The notes under the pieces: generated by a model
What the model was told of the DNA's origin: nothing
The model's input: the letters and a program-made list of their open reading frames with translations, nothing else
Databases searched by the model: none
Part shown: one piece after another, positions 35,248-44,502 of the stretch
Numbering within the stretch: the stretch's first letter is position 1
How the letters are laid out: each line of letters begins with the position of its first letter
Made by a program: the position numbers and the translations under genes
Assembly (NCBI RefSeq): GCF_009857915.1
Contig: NZ_WWCM01000006.1
Coordinates: forward strand, 124,001-188,000
Origin: Duganella qianjiadongensis
GTDB lineage: Bacteria; Pseudomonadota; Gammaproteobacteria; Burkholderiales; Burkholderiaceae_D
DNA: 64,000 nucleotides
Direction: 5' to 3'

Positions 35248-36731
35248 CTATCCGTAGCACAGGCAACGCGCTCGGCGACGCCACCCTGGCCACGCTGTGG
35301 GAAAGTACCCGCCGGCGCGGCGACATGCCCGGCTTTGCCAAGGCCATCAGCTCCATCCTGGGCGCCATGCGTGGCGAGGACGAGCAGGAATTCAACATGA
35401 CGCGCACGGTGCTGTCCGACCCCGTGCTGACCCAGAAAGTACTGCGTCTGGCCAACAGCGGCATGTACGCAGCGTTTGGCCAGCATATCAGCACCGTCTC
35501 CAAAGCCGTGCAGGTGCTGGGCACGGACGCGATCGGTCATCTGGCGCTGGGACTGAAGCTGATCGAAGAACTGTCCGGCGCATCCTCCGATGCGACAGCC
35601 TCGCACGTGGAAATGGAAAAGGCCGTGCTCGCTGGCATAGTCGCCCAGCAGATCGCCAATACGGCGGAAAGCCGCCACGGTGAAGAAGCTGTCGTGTGTT
35701 CCATGCTGCACACGCTGGGCCGCATGATGCTGACATACTACATGCCGGAGCGCTGGCATGAAATCCAGCGCTCTGCAGCGCAGGAAAACTGCGACGTCGA
35801 AGCCATCGCGCCCAAGCTGCTGGGACTGGGTCTGGACGAAATCGGCCACGCTGCCGCCCTGCACTGGGGCCTGCCTGCCGGCCTGATCAATGGCATGCGC
35901 AAACTGGCGCCGCCGGAGCCGGGCGGCGAAATCAGCGCGTCCGACTGGATAGCCGGCCTGTCCACCATGTCGGCCGCCTGTGCCGAATCACTGTGGAATG
36001 ACGACGCAGCCGGTGCCGCCGCCGTAGCACAACTGGCCGACGCCTACTCGGCCATGCTGGGCGTGCTGCCGGAAAAACTGATGGGCGCCATCGAGCAGGC
36101 CAAGGTCGTGGCCGCCAACGATCTGACCATCGCACCGCTGTCCAGACCGGCGGAACGCCGCGCCAAAGCGCTGGCCCGTACGCGCCAGCGCGATGCCGGC
36201 AACAAGATACTGCTCAGCGGTCTGGCCGATATGCGCGACATGATCCATACCGCCAATCCGGGCCAGATGGTGCAAATTGCGCTGGAGACCGTGTTCAAGG
36301 GGCTGGAGTTTTCGCGTGCGCTGGCCTTCGTGCGCAACCGCAAGGACAACCAGTATGCCGCCAAAATAGGCTTCGGCAACGATATCCGCGAGATACTGCC
36401 CCGGCTGGTATTTGAAGACGCCTACCAGCCGAATGTGTTCCACGCTGCACTCAATAGCGACCGCGTGATCTTTATCGAGAACGCACGCGATGCCAAGTTC
36501 GCCGCCAAGCTGCCCGACTGGTGGCGCGACACCTTGTCCGCCGCGCACAGCTTCGTGATCCTGCCGCTGTCTGCCAACGGCCAGTCAGCCGGCTTCCTGT
36601 ATGGCGACTGGGACGATAGCTTCCCCCCTATCGAATTGAGCCAGACCGAGTTCGGCCTGCTCAACGATATGCGTGCGCTGGTGGTGCGCGCCGTGCTCAA
36701 ACGGCATCAGCAGGAATCCGTCGGCAAGTAA
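35244..36731 (+). CDS. HDOD-domain protein with GAF-like C-terminus
   Basis: A 495-aa protein. Residues 27-225 form the HDOD domain (FAKAISSILGAM, LSDPVLTQKVLRLANSGMY, HTLGRMML), a divergent HD fold that lacks the metal-binding HD pair. About 320-490 looks like a GAF-type sensor domain. HDOD proteins act in regulation of motility, biofilm and c-di-GMP pathways as protein-interaction modules. It is co-translated with the upstream GGDEF-EAL protein, so it is likely its partner or output. The exact role is unknown. Confidence 0.85.
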   Translation: MTIRSTGNALGDATLATLWESTRRRGDMPGFAKAISSILGAMRGEDEQEFNMTRTVLSDPVLTQKVLRLANSGMYAAFGQHISTVSKAVQVLGTDAIGHLALGLKLIEELSGASSDATASHVEMEKAVLAGIVAQQIANTAESRHGEEAVVCSMLHTLGRMMLTYYMPERWHEIQRSAAQENCDVEAIAPKLLGLGLDEIGHAAALHWGLPAGLINGMRKLAPPEPGGEISASDWIAGLSTMSAACAESLWNDDAAGAAAVAQLADAYSAMLGVLPEKLMGAIEQAKVVAANDLTIAPLSRPAERRAKALARTRQRDAGNKILLSGLADMRDMIHTANPGQMVQIALETVFKGLEFSRALAFVRNRKDNQYAAKIGFGNDIREILPRLVFEDAYQPNVFHAALNSDRVIFIENARDAKFAAKLPDWWRDTLSAAHSFVILPLSANGQSAGFLYGDWDDSFPPIELSQTEFGLLNDMRALVVRAVLKRHQQESVGK

Positions 36732-36747
36732 GACTGCTGGCGCAGCA

Positions 36748-37899
36748 CTAGTGGCCGTCGTGCTGCTGCCAGCGGGCCGACAGCATGGCCGCCCCCAGTG
36801 CCAGCAGGCATAACAGCGCCGCCACGTAGTACACCGACGACGGTCCGGCTTCCTGCCACCACTGGGCGAGGAACAGGCCGCCGAGCGATCCGCCTATGCC
36901 GTACGACAAGCTCATGTAGAGCGCCTGCCCGCGCGCCTGCAAGGGGCCGGAGAACCAGCGCTGCAGCGTCATCACGGACGAGGAATGATGGAGCGCAAAA
37001 GTCGCAGCATGCATCAGCTGTGCCACCAGCAGCAACCACAGCAGATGTGCCGCCATGCCTATCATGACAAAGCGCGCCATCGCCAGCAGCAGCGTCACAT
37101 ACATCAGATGCATGGGCCGCCAGCGCCGGAACAGCGGCGCCTGGAAATAGAACAGCGCCACTTCCGCCAGCACGCCCAGCGACCACATGGCGCCGATCAC
37201 CGTTTTGCTATAGCCATTACGTTCCAGATACAGCGAATAGAAGGTGTAGAGCGAGGTGTGGGCCGCCACCATCAGCGCCGTCGAGCAGAAGAAGGCGATG
37301 ACTTCGCGCCGGCGCAGCAGCGTCAGCAATGGCGGCGGGGCTTCCTTGTGGCGGTGGCGCGGCACATCGTGCAGGCGGAACGCCGCCACGATGGTCAGCA
37401 CCAGCAGGCCCGCCGCGATGGCGGGCAACGCCACGATGCCATAGTGGTCGAGCGCGTAGGCCGCTGCGCTAACAGCGACAATAAAGCCGATCGAACCCCA
37501 CATGCGGATGCGGCCGTAATGGGTCAGATCGCCCCGCATTTCCGACAGCATCAGCGCCTCGCAGATGGGCGCCTGCCCGCTGGTAAACAGGTTCAGCACC
37601 ACCATGGCCATCATGAAGTGGCCGAACGTGGAACCGATGAAAAAGCCGGAAAAACCGATCAGTGCGGCAAAACCGGCTATGCGCAGCACGGTGACGCGGC
37701 GATCGTAGTGATCCGCGACGTAGCCCCAGACATTGGGACCGATGATGCGCAGCACCTGTATCATCGACATCAGCACGCCGATCTGCGCCACCGTCATGCC
37801 GTGGTCGGCAAAGAACAGCGTGGCGTAGGTCGACCAGGTTCCTGCGTGCGCGTAGTAGCAGAAGAGAAATAAGGCGAAGCTGAAGGCCTGGGCCGGCAC
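36748..37899 (-). CDS. MFS transporter (HcaT/LacY-like)
   Basis: A 383-aa transporter with about 12 membrane helices and the MFS_1_like/nucleoside-proton symporter flavour of the HcaT group. The GTG start, 3 bases after the aroC stop, begins with hydrophobic residues (VPAQAFSFALFLFCYYAHAG) that form the first helix. The substrate is unknown; 3-phenylpropionate is only the name of the best-known relative. It is transcribed from aroC and ends convergent with the HDOD gene. Confidence 0.85.
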   Translation of the reverse strand: MPAQAFSFALFLFCYYAHAGTWSTYATLFFADHGMTVAQIGVLMSMIQVLRIIGPNVWGYVADHYDRRVTVLRIAGFAALIGFSGFFIGSTFGHFMMAMVVLNLFTSGQAPICEALMLSEMRGDLTHYGRIRMWGSIGFIVAVSAAAYALDHYGIVALPAIAAGLLVLTIVAAFRLHDVPRHRHKEAPPPLLTLLRRREVIAFFCSTALMVAAHTSLYTFYSLYLERNGYSKTVIGAMWSLGVLAEVALFYFQAPLFRRWRPMHLMYVTLLLAMARFVMIGMAAHLLWLLLVAQLMHAATFALHHSSSVMTLQRWFSGPLQARGQALYMSLSYGIGGSLGGLFLAQWWQEAGPSSVYYVAALLCLLALGAAMLSARWQQHDGH

Positions 37900-37902
37900 C
37901 GC

Positions 37903-39000
37903 TTACAGCGCGATGTCAGGCGTATGCACCTTGACGTCGCCGCACTGGGCGCGGTGCATCAGCGCATGGTCCATCAGTACCAGTGCCAGCATGGCTTCGG
38001 CAATCGGCGTAGCGCGTATGCCCACGCAAGGATCGTGGCGGCCGAAGGTTTCCACCATCACGGGATTGCCGTCCTTGTCGATAGACTGACGTGGCGTGCG
38101 GATAGACGAAGTGGGCTTGATGGCGATCGAAACGGTAATATCCTGCCCGGTCGAAATGCCACCCAGCACGCCACCGGCGTTATTGCCGATAAAGCCCTGC
38201 GGCGTCAGCTGGTCGCCATGCTCGCTGCCCTTCTGTTCGACCGACTTGAAACCGGCGCCGATTTCCACGCCTTTCACCGCATTGATGCCCATCATGGCGT
38301 AGGCGATGTCGGCATCGAGCTTGTCGTAAATCGGCTGGCCCAGACCTACCGGAATATTCTGTGCGACGACTTCGATGCGGGCGCCTATCGAGTCGCCATC
38401 CTTGCGCAGCGCATCCATCGCCGCTTCCATGCGCGCTATCAGATCGGCATCGCCGCTGGCGGCAAAGAAAGGATTATTCGGCACATGCGACCAGTCCTGG
38501 AACGGCACAGCAATGTCGCCCAGCTGGCTCATGCAGCCTTTGAATACGGTACCGTACTGCTGCTGCAGCCATTTTTTGGCGATCGCTGCCGCACCGACCA
38601 CGGGCGCCGTCAGACGGGCCGACGAGCGGCCGCCGCCGCGCGGGTCGCGCACGCCATATTTGTGCCAGTAGGTGTAATCGGCATGGCCGGGGCGGAAACT
38701 TTCGGCAATGTTGCCGTAGTCTTTGCTGCGCTGGTCTTCGTTGCGGATCAGCAGCGCAATCGGCGTACCCGTGGTCACGCCCTGATACACACCCGACAGA
38801 ATTTCTACCGTGTCCGATTCCTGCCGCTGGGTGACGTGACGCGAAGTCCCCGGCTTGCGGCGATCCAGTTCCGGCTGGATATCGGCTTCCGTCAGTGCGA
38901 GTCCCGGTGGACAGCCGTCGATCACGCAGCCGATGGCCGGACCGTGCGACTCACCAAAGGTTGTAACGGAAAACAATTTACCAAAAGTATTGCCGGACAT
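37903..39000 (-). CDS. aroC: Chorismate synthase
   Basis: A 365-aa enzyme making chorismate from EPSP in the shikimate pathway, using reduced FMN. Signatures are [32 protein letters not shown] and the C-terminal [22 protein letters not shown]. The ATG coding [16 protein letters not shown] is where the family starts, so the upstream extension was rejected. It is the promoter-proximal gene of a pair with the MFS carrier, with no obvious functional link. Confidence 0.97.
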   Translation of the reverse strand: MSGNTFGKLFSVTTFGESHGPAIGCVIDGCPPGLALTEADIQPELDRRKPGTSRHVTQRQESDTVEILSGVYQGVTTGTPIALLIRNEDQRSKDYGNIAESFRPGHADYTYWHKYGVRDPRGGGRSSARLTAPVVGAAAIAKKWLQQQYGTVFKGCMSQLGDIAVPFQDWSHVPNNPFFAASGDADLIARMEAAMDALRKDGDSIGARIEVVAQNIPVGLGQPIYDKLDADIAYAMMGINAVKGVEIGAGFKSVEQKGSEHGDQLTPQGFIGNNAGGVLGGISTGQDITVSIAIKPTSSIRTPRQSIDKDGNPVMVETFGRHDPCVGIRATPIAEAMLALVLMDHALMHRAQCGDVKVHTPDIAL

Positions 39001-39251
39001 AGGAAGAGAATCTTTGGAAAAAGGTGGACAATTCCGTATTCTACCAGCCCGAGCCCCTCTCCGCCCTGCCTGACAATTAATTTCCACATGGAAATTTTTC
39101 CTTGGTAAAATTCATTGTGATGCGAGAAAATTCAACACCGTTGCACGGCGCCCCACAGGCAAGGTGTAAAAGCGTAGGAAAAGTGCATTCTTTTTGACAA
39201 TTCACTATATACTGAACCGAAGAACACCAAGCATTCCTGGAGAAGCGACAC

Positions 39252-41513
39252 ATGCCCCCACCGGTCTCACCACTTGATCCAGTCAAGGACGATCAAGACG
39301 ATCTGGTATTCTTAGAAGAGCATCCTGCAACGCCCGTTGCCGCGGGTGCGCGCAATGTATGGCGGGTCATGATTATCGATGATGACGAAGACGTCCATTC
39401 GACTACGACTTTTGCGTTGGGCAACCTCGACATGCAGCACCGGCAACTGGAATTCGTTCATGCCTATTCCGCTGCGCAGGCACGTGAGCTACTCAAAACC
39501 GAACAAGAAATCGCCGTCATCCTGCTGGACGTGGTGATGGAGCAGGATGATGCGGGCCTGCATCTGGTGCGTTATATCCGCGAAACGCTGGGCCTTGCCG
39601 ATGTGCGCATCATACTGCGCACGGGTCAGCCCGGTTACGCGCCGGAAATCGACGCCATCCGCGATTTCGACATCAACGACTACAAGACCAAGTCGGAATT
39701 GACGCGCATCAAGCTGTTCACTACGGTAACCTCGGCCATCCGCTCCTACGAACAGATCCGCAAGATCAACGACAGCCGGCGTGGTCTGAGCCAGATAGTC
39801 CATGCCAGCACCCAGCTGATGTCGCTGCACGGCGTGCATAACTTCGCTGCAGGCGTGCTGAGCCAGATCGCCGGACTGCTGGGACAGGAAGGCAGCGGCA
39901 TGCTGTGCGTGCTCGAATGTCCTGAAGACGGCTGCCGCGAGCTGATGGTCATGGCCACCATCGGCCCCTACCACAAGTTCGACCACACCACTCTGACGGC
40001 AGGTGCCGACCAGCGCATCCACGATGCCATGGAACTGGCGCTGGCACAGGGCCGCAATGTCTATGGTCCCGACTATGTCACGCTGTACTTCGCCGGCAAA
40101 GCCAGCCGCGATTTCGTTGCCTTCCTCGATGTCACCAAGGCCCCCACGGAAATCGATGAGCGCCTGCTGGAAGTATTCTGCGCCAACGTTGCCGTTGGTA
40201 TCGATAACGTGGAACTGGTCAGCCACCTGCATACGGCCGCGTTCTATGACCAGCTGTCCAAACTGCCCAACCGCACGCGCCTGATCGAGATACTCGACGC
40301 CACGCTGGCCAGCGGCATGCGCGACGCAACCACGCTGTCACTAGTTGATCTCGATCACTTTGCCGAGACCAATGATGCGCTCGGTCACCGCTTCGGTGAC
40401 GCGCTGCTGCTGGCCGTAGCCGGACGCCTGCAGACGGAACTGGGCGATGCGCTCACCGTGGCCCGTCTGGGGGGCGACATCTTCTGCGTGCTGGGCGACT
40501 CCTCGCAAGTCAATCCGGCCAATATCCTGATGCTGTTCCAGCGTCCGTTCAGCATCGACGGGCAGGATGTACAGCTGTCGGCCACACTGGGTCTGGTGCG
40601 GCTGGGCGAGCACGAAGGCAGCGGCGTCGATGTGCTGAAAGACGCCGACATTGCGCTGAAACGCGCCAAAACCCAGCAGCGTTCCGGCCATTACTATTTC
40701 TCCCGCTCGATGGGCGTGGAGATCCGCGAACGGGTGCGCATGATGCACGCGCTACGCAAGGCGTTCGGCCAGAACGAGCTGTTTGTGGTGTATCAGCCGC
40801 AGATCGATCTGGAGACCCGCCGCCCCAAGGGGGCCGAGGCACTGCTGCGCTGGCAGACGCCGGACGGCAAGTTCGTCTCGCCCGACCGCTTCATTCCCAT
40901 CGCCGAATATTCGGGCCTGATTATCGATCTGGGCGAATGGGTGCTGCGCACAGCCTGCCGCGAACTGGTCACGCTGCACAAGGCCGGCCACAGCGACTTC
41001 ATGATGTCGATCAATGTTTCGCAAGTGCAGTTCCGCCATCCCTATTTCCTCGAAATGCTGCGCAAGGCGCTGGAAGAAACGGGCGCGCCGCCACAATTCG
41101 TCGAACTGGAAATCACGGAATCGATGGCCATGGAAGAGCCCGATCTGCTGATCAAGATGCTGGCCCAGATCAAACAGACCGGCGTCAGCATAGCCATCGA
41201 CGACTTCGGCACCGGCTTCTCCTCGCTATCCTATCTGCAACGCCTGCAGATCGACCGGCTCAAGATAGACCGTGCCTTCGTGACGGAAATTACCGGTTCG
41301 GCGCGCGGCAGCAGCATTGCCGAGATGGTGGTGCAACTGGGCCGCAATCTGGGTCTGGCCGTGATTGCCGAGGGCGTTGAAGACGAGCGTCAGGCGCAGA
41401 TACTGCATGCGCTGGGCTGCCCGCTAGCGCAGGGCTTCCTGTTTGCCCGCCCCATGACGGCCGACGCCCTGAACGGCTGGCTCAGCAACGAGGCCTTGCA
41501 GGGCGCAGCCTGA
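39252..41513 (+). CDS. Response regulator with DUF3369, degenerate GGDEF and EAL
   Basis: A 753-aa c-di-GMP protein. A receiver domain (36-165) has the phosphorylatable Asp93 (LLDVVMEQDD). DUF3369 follows (about 175-325), then a GGDEF domain whose signature is GGDIF (407-411), which should abolish cyclase activity. The EAL domain (about 500-745) keeps EAL in GAEALLRW, DDFGTGFSS and EGVED, so it should hydrolyse c-di-GMP when phosphorylated. The cognate kinase is not adjacent. The gene is flanked by its own promoter region (39001-39251) and a terminator. Confidence 0.9.
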   Translation: MPPPVSPLDPVKDDQDDLVFLEEHPATPVAAGARNVWRVMIIDDDEDVHSTTTFALGNLDMQHRQLEFVHAYSAAQARELLKTEQEIAVILLDVVMEQDDAGLHLVRYIRETLGLADVRIILRTGQPGYAPEIDAIRDFDINDYKTKSELTRIKLFTTVTSAIRSYEQIRKINDSRRGLSQIVHASTQLMSLHGVHNFAAGVLSQIAGLLGQEGSGMLCVLECPEDGCRELMVMATIGPYHKFDHTTLTAGADQRIHDAMELALAQGRNVYGPDYVTLYFAGKASRDFVAFLDVTKAPTEIDERLLEVFCANVAVGIDNVELVSHLHTAAFYDQLSKLPNRTRLIEILDATLASGMRDATTLSLVDLDHFAETNDALGHRFGDALLLAVAGRLQTELGDALTVARLGGDIFCVLGDSSQVNPANILMLFQRPFSIDGQDVQLSATLGLVRLGEHEGSGVDVLKDADIALKRAKTQQRSGHYYFSRSMGVEIRERVRMMHALRKAFGQNELFVVYQPQIDLETRRPKGAEALLRWQTPDGKFVSPDRFIPIAEYSGLIIDLGEWVLRTACRELVTLHKAGHSDFMMSINVSQVQFRHPYFLEMLRKALEETGAPPQFVELEITESMAMEEPDLLIKMLAQIKQTGVSIAIDDFGTGFSSLSYLQRLQIDRLKIDRAFVTEITGSARGSSIAEMVVQLGRNLGLAVIAEGVEDERQAQILHALGCPLAQGFLFARPMTADALNGWLSNEALQGAA

Positions 41514-41557
41514 GGCGATGCTGTTGCCCGTTCGGCGGGAACCGTCCGCCAGTAAAA

Positions 41558-41578
41558 AAGCCATGCTATGCATGGCTT
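41558..41578. terminator. Bidirectional terminator
   Basis: AAGCCATGC (41558-41566) and GCATGGCTT (41570-41578) form a 9-bp stem with a three-base loop, with an A-run on the left and Ts on the right. It separates the convergent EAL and CBS genes. Confidence 0.85.
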
Positions 41579-41614
41579 CTTGTTCTCGCGCAGTCTGCGC
41601 AGTGACGGCTGGGC

Positions 41615-42073
41615 TTAGTCAGCAGCGTGTTCGGCCGTTTCGCCCGGCCAGTCGCGGATATAGGCTTTCAGCATGCGGTTCTCGAAGCTCTGCGCTTCCA
41701 GCACGGCACGCGCCACATCGTAGAACGAGATCACGCCTAGGATGGTTTTAGCGTTCATGACGGGCAGATAGCGCGCGTGTTTTTCCAGCATGATGCGGCG
41801 CACTTCGTTCACTTCCGTATCGGGCGTCACGGTGATCGGGTGATCGTCCATATGCTTGCGCACGGTGCCGCTACCCACCGCGCCGCCGTTCTCATGCAGC
41901 GCACGCAGCACCTCGCGGAAGGTCAGCATGCCAGCCAGATCGCCAAACTCCATCACCACCAGCGAACCGATGTCTTTTTCCGCCATGATGCTGGCTGCTT
42001 CGGACAGTTGCTGGTCAGGGTTGATGGTGTAGAGAATGCTGCCTTTAACCTGAAGAATTTCCGAGACTTTCAT
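41615..42073 (-). CDS. Two-CBS-domain protein
   Basis: A 152-aa protein made of a Bateman pair of CBS domains: about 8-65 (SEAASIMAEKDIGSLVVME) and about 73-130 (VNEVRRIMLEKHARYLPVMN), with a short C-terminal tail. Such proteins bind adenine nucleotides and act as energy sensors, usually for a partner not adjacent. The start is well placed after a short upstream leader. The binding ligand cannot be read. Confidence 0.88.
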   Translation of the reverse strand: MKVSEILQVKGSILYTINPDQQLSEAASIMAEKDIGSLVVMEFGDLAGMLTFREVLRALHENGGAVGSGTVRKHMDDHPITVTPDTEVNEVRRIMLEKHARYLPVMNAKTILGVISFYDVARAVLEAQSFENRMLKAYIRDWPGETAEHAAD

Positions 42074-42263
42074 GGGGGCCGTCCTATCAACTATGGGGAT
42101 GAGTTAAGCGTTATGGTTATATCCGCCGTATAGGGAATGTAGCCTATGCCCAGCAAAAAATCCAGCGCTCCAGATAATCAATTCCCAACATTGTTGCAGT
42201 GCTGTCGTCCCTGCGTAATTCGGAGTACGATGCCGACCATACTAACAACTCCTACGAGACAAC

Positions 42264-43574
42264 ATGAGCGGCCCTCACTACCCCGGCTTTGACACGCTGG
42301 CCCTGCATGCCGGCGCTGCGCCCGACCCCGCCACCGGCGCACGCGCAACCCCGCTGTATTTCACTTCGTCGTTTGCATTCAAGGATGCCGAGCACGCCGC
42401 TGCGCTGTTCAATATGGAACGCGCCGGCCATGTGTATAGCCGCATTTCCAACCCCACCAATGCCGTGCTGGAGGAGCGCATCGCCGCACTGGAAGGCGGC
42501 GTGGCCGGTATCGCCACGGCCAGCGGGCAGGCGGCCATGCATCTGGGGCTGGCCACCATCGCCGGCGCCGGTGCGCACATCGTCGCCTCGCGCGCCCTGT
42601 ATGGCGGCTCGCACAACCTGCTGGCCTACACGCTCAAACGCTTCGGCATCGACACCACATTCGTTGATCCGCGCGACCTCGACGCATGGCGTGCCGCCAT
42701 CCGGCCTAACACCCGCGTGCTGTTCGGCGAGACGCTGGGCAATCCGGGACTGGATGTGCTCAACCTTCCCGCCATCGCCGAACTGGCACATAGCCACCAT
42801 CTGCCGCTGATGGTCGATGCCACCTTCACCACGCCCTATCTGCTCAAACCGCTCGACCATGGTGCCGATCTGATCTTCCATTCGGCCACCAAATTCCTTT
42901 GCGGTCACGGCACGGCCATAGGCGGCCTGCTGGTCGATGGCGGTACTTTCGACTGGCATGCCGCGCATCAGGCCTCCGGCCGCTTCCCCGAGCTGTGCGA
43001 GCCCTACGAGGGCTTCCACGACATGGTATTTGCCGAGGAATCGACCGTCGCCCCATTTGCCCTGCGCGCCCGTCGGGAGGGCCTGCGCGACTTCGGCGCG
43101 GTGATGAGCCCGCACAATGCTTTCGCCATCCTGCAGGGCATAGAAACGCTGGGCCTGCGCATGGACCGGCATGTCGCCAACACCCGCAAAGTGGTCGAGT
43201 TCCTGCTGGCGCACGACGCGGTGGAAAAAGTCGCCTACCCGGAATTGCCAGGGCATCCGGACTACGCGCTGGCGCAGCGCCTGCTGCCTAAGGGCTGCGG
43301 CGCCGTGCTGACCTTCGACCTCAAGGGCGGCCTTGCGGCCGGCCAGCGCTTTATCGACAGCCTGCAGCTGTTCTCCCATCTGGCCAACGTGGGCGATGCC
43401 AAATCACTGGCGATCCATCCCGCCTCGACTACCCACTTCCGCGTTCCGGCCGAACAGCTCGCGCAGGCCGGCATCGGCGCAGGCACCATGCGCCTCTCGG
43501 TGGGACTGGAGGACGCCGATGACCTGATCGAAGATCTGGCCCGCGCCCTGAAACTGTCGCAGAAAGGAGGCTGA
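42264..43574 (+). CDS. metY: O-acetyl/succinylhomoserine sulfhydrylase
   Basis: A 436-aa PLP enzyme of the Cys/Met-metabolism (MetC/MetB/MetY) family. PLP-binding Lys210 lies in HSATKFLCGHG, and YSRISNPTNAVLEERIAALEGG is the family signature. The length and the LSVGLEDADDLIEDLARAL C-terminus suit direct sulfhydrylation of O-acylhomoserine to homocysteine. The choice between acetyl and succinyl donor is uncertain. A hydrolase gene starts 1 base after its stop. Confidence 0.9.
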   Translation: MSGPHYPGFDTLALHAGAAPDPATGARATPLYFTSSFAFKDAEHAAALFNMERAGHVYSRISNPTNAVLEERIAALEGGVAGIATASGQAAMHLGLATIAGAGAHIVASRALYGGSHNLLAYTLKRFGIDTTFVDPRDLDAWRAAIRPNTRVLFGETLGNPGLDVLNLPAIAELAHSHHLPLMVDATFTTPYLLKPLDHGADLIFHSATKFLCGHGTAIGGLLVDGGTFDWHAAHQASGRFPELCEPYEGFHDMVFAEESTVAPFALRARREGLRDFGAVMSPHNAFAILQGIETLGLRMDRHVANTRKVVEFLLAHDAVEKVAYPELPGHPDYALAQRLLPKGCGAVLTFDLKGGLAAGQRFIDSLQLFSHLANVGDAKSLAIHPASTTHFRVPAEQLAQAGIGAGTMRLSVGLEDADDLIEDLARALKLSQKGG

Positions 43575-43575
43575 C

Positions 43576-44373
43576 ATGCTGCTCACCGTACAGGGACAAC
43601 CGGCCTACTGCTACACGGGCGGCAAACAACTCGACACCAGCCAGCCTGCCATCGTCTTCATCCACGGCGCCCAGAACGATCACAGCGTATGGGCGCTGCA
43701 AAGCCGCCATTTTGCCCACCATGGCTATGCCGTGCTGGCAGTCGATCTGCCCGGCCATGGCCGTAGTGGCGGAGCCGCACTGGCATCCGTACCCGCCATG
43801 GCGCAATGGCTGCTGGCCCTTCTGGACGCAGCAGGCATACCGCAGGCCACCCTCTGTGGACACAGTATGGGTTCGCTGGTCGCACTGGAAACCAGCTATC
43901 AGGCCGCAGCGCGCGTCTCCCGTCTGGCGCTGCTGGGCAGCACCTACCCCATGAAGGTCTCGCCAGCGCTACTGGAAACGGCCCGCAACGATGAAGCAAA
44001 TGCCATCGATATGGTGAACATCTGGTCGCACGCCAGCCTGACGGAGCGCTCTGCGCTTCCCGGCATGAACACCACGGGCGTGGCGCAGCGCTTGATGCAG
44101 CGCATGTCGGCCATCAATCCGCAGCGGCTGTTCTTCACCGACTTCACGGCCTGTAACGAGTATGCCAACGGCGAGGTAGCGGCGCAGGCAGTGCAATGCC
44201 CTACCCTGCTGCTGTGCGGCGCGCGCGACATGATGACACCGCCGAAGTCGGCGCGGCTGCTGGCCAGCTGCATCCCGCATGCAAAAACAGTAACGGTCGA
44301 CAGCGGACATTCGCTGATGAGCGAGCAACCGGACGCAGTGCTCGATCACCTGCTGGCCTTCGTGCGCACCTGA
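43576..44373 (+). CDS. Alpha/beta hydrolase
   Basis: A 265-aa hydrolase. Nucleophile Ser97 lies in GHSMGSL, the oxyanion HG in FIHGAQ (28-33), the acid probably in CGARDMMTPP, and the His in SGHSLMS near the C-terminus. The substrate is unknown. It is one base downstream of metY and presumably co-translated, but no chemical link to methionine synthesis is evident. Confidence 0.88.
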   Translation: MLLTVQGQPAYCYTGGKQLDTSQPAIVFIHGAQNDHSVWALQSRHFAHHGYAVLAVDLPGHGRSGGAALASVPAMAQWLLALLDAAGIPQATLCGHSMGSLVALETSYQAAARVSRLALLGSTYPMKVSPALLETARNDEANAIDMVNIWSHASLTERSALPGMNTTGVAQRLMQRMSAINPQRLFFTDFTACNEYANGEVAAQAVQCPTLLLCGARDMMTPPKSARLLASCIPHAKTVTVDSGHSLMSEQPDAVLDHLLAFVRT

Positions 44374-44416
44374 AGCAAGGTACGCTACCAGTACGGGGTG
44401 CGGCGATCTGTTGCTA

Positions 44417-44486
44417 GCGCCCTGTAGTTGCCCCCTGTAGTTGCGCCCTGTAGTTGCGCCCTGTACTTGCGCCCTATACTTGCGCC
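44417..44486. repeat. Tandem 13-bp repeats
   Basis: Five consecutive copies of a 13-base unit close to GCGCCCTGTAGTT (units at 44417, 44430, 44443, 44456 and 44469, with one to three substitutions) are followed by a partial sixth. They fill the gap between the hydrolase and the convergent YihY gene. Such repeats can vary in copy number by slippage. No function is visible. Confidence 0.9.
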
Positions 44487-44502
44487 ACGGCGTCGCGGCG
44501 AC

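Noticed and set aside
44417..44486. CRISPR array
   Set aside because: The units are 13 bases and directly adjacent, with no spacers, and there are no cas genes.
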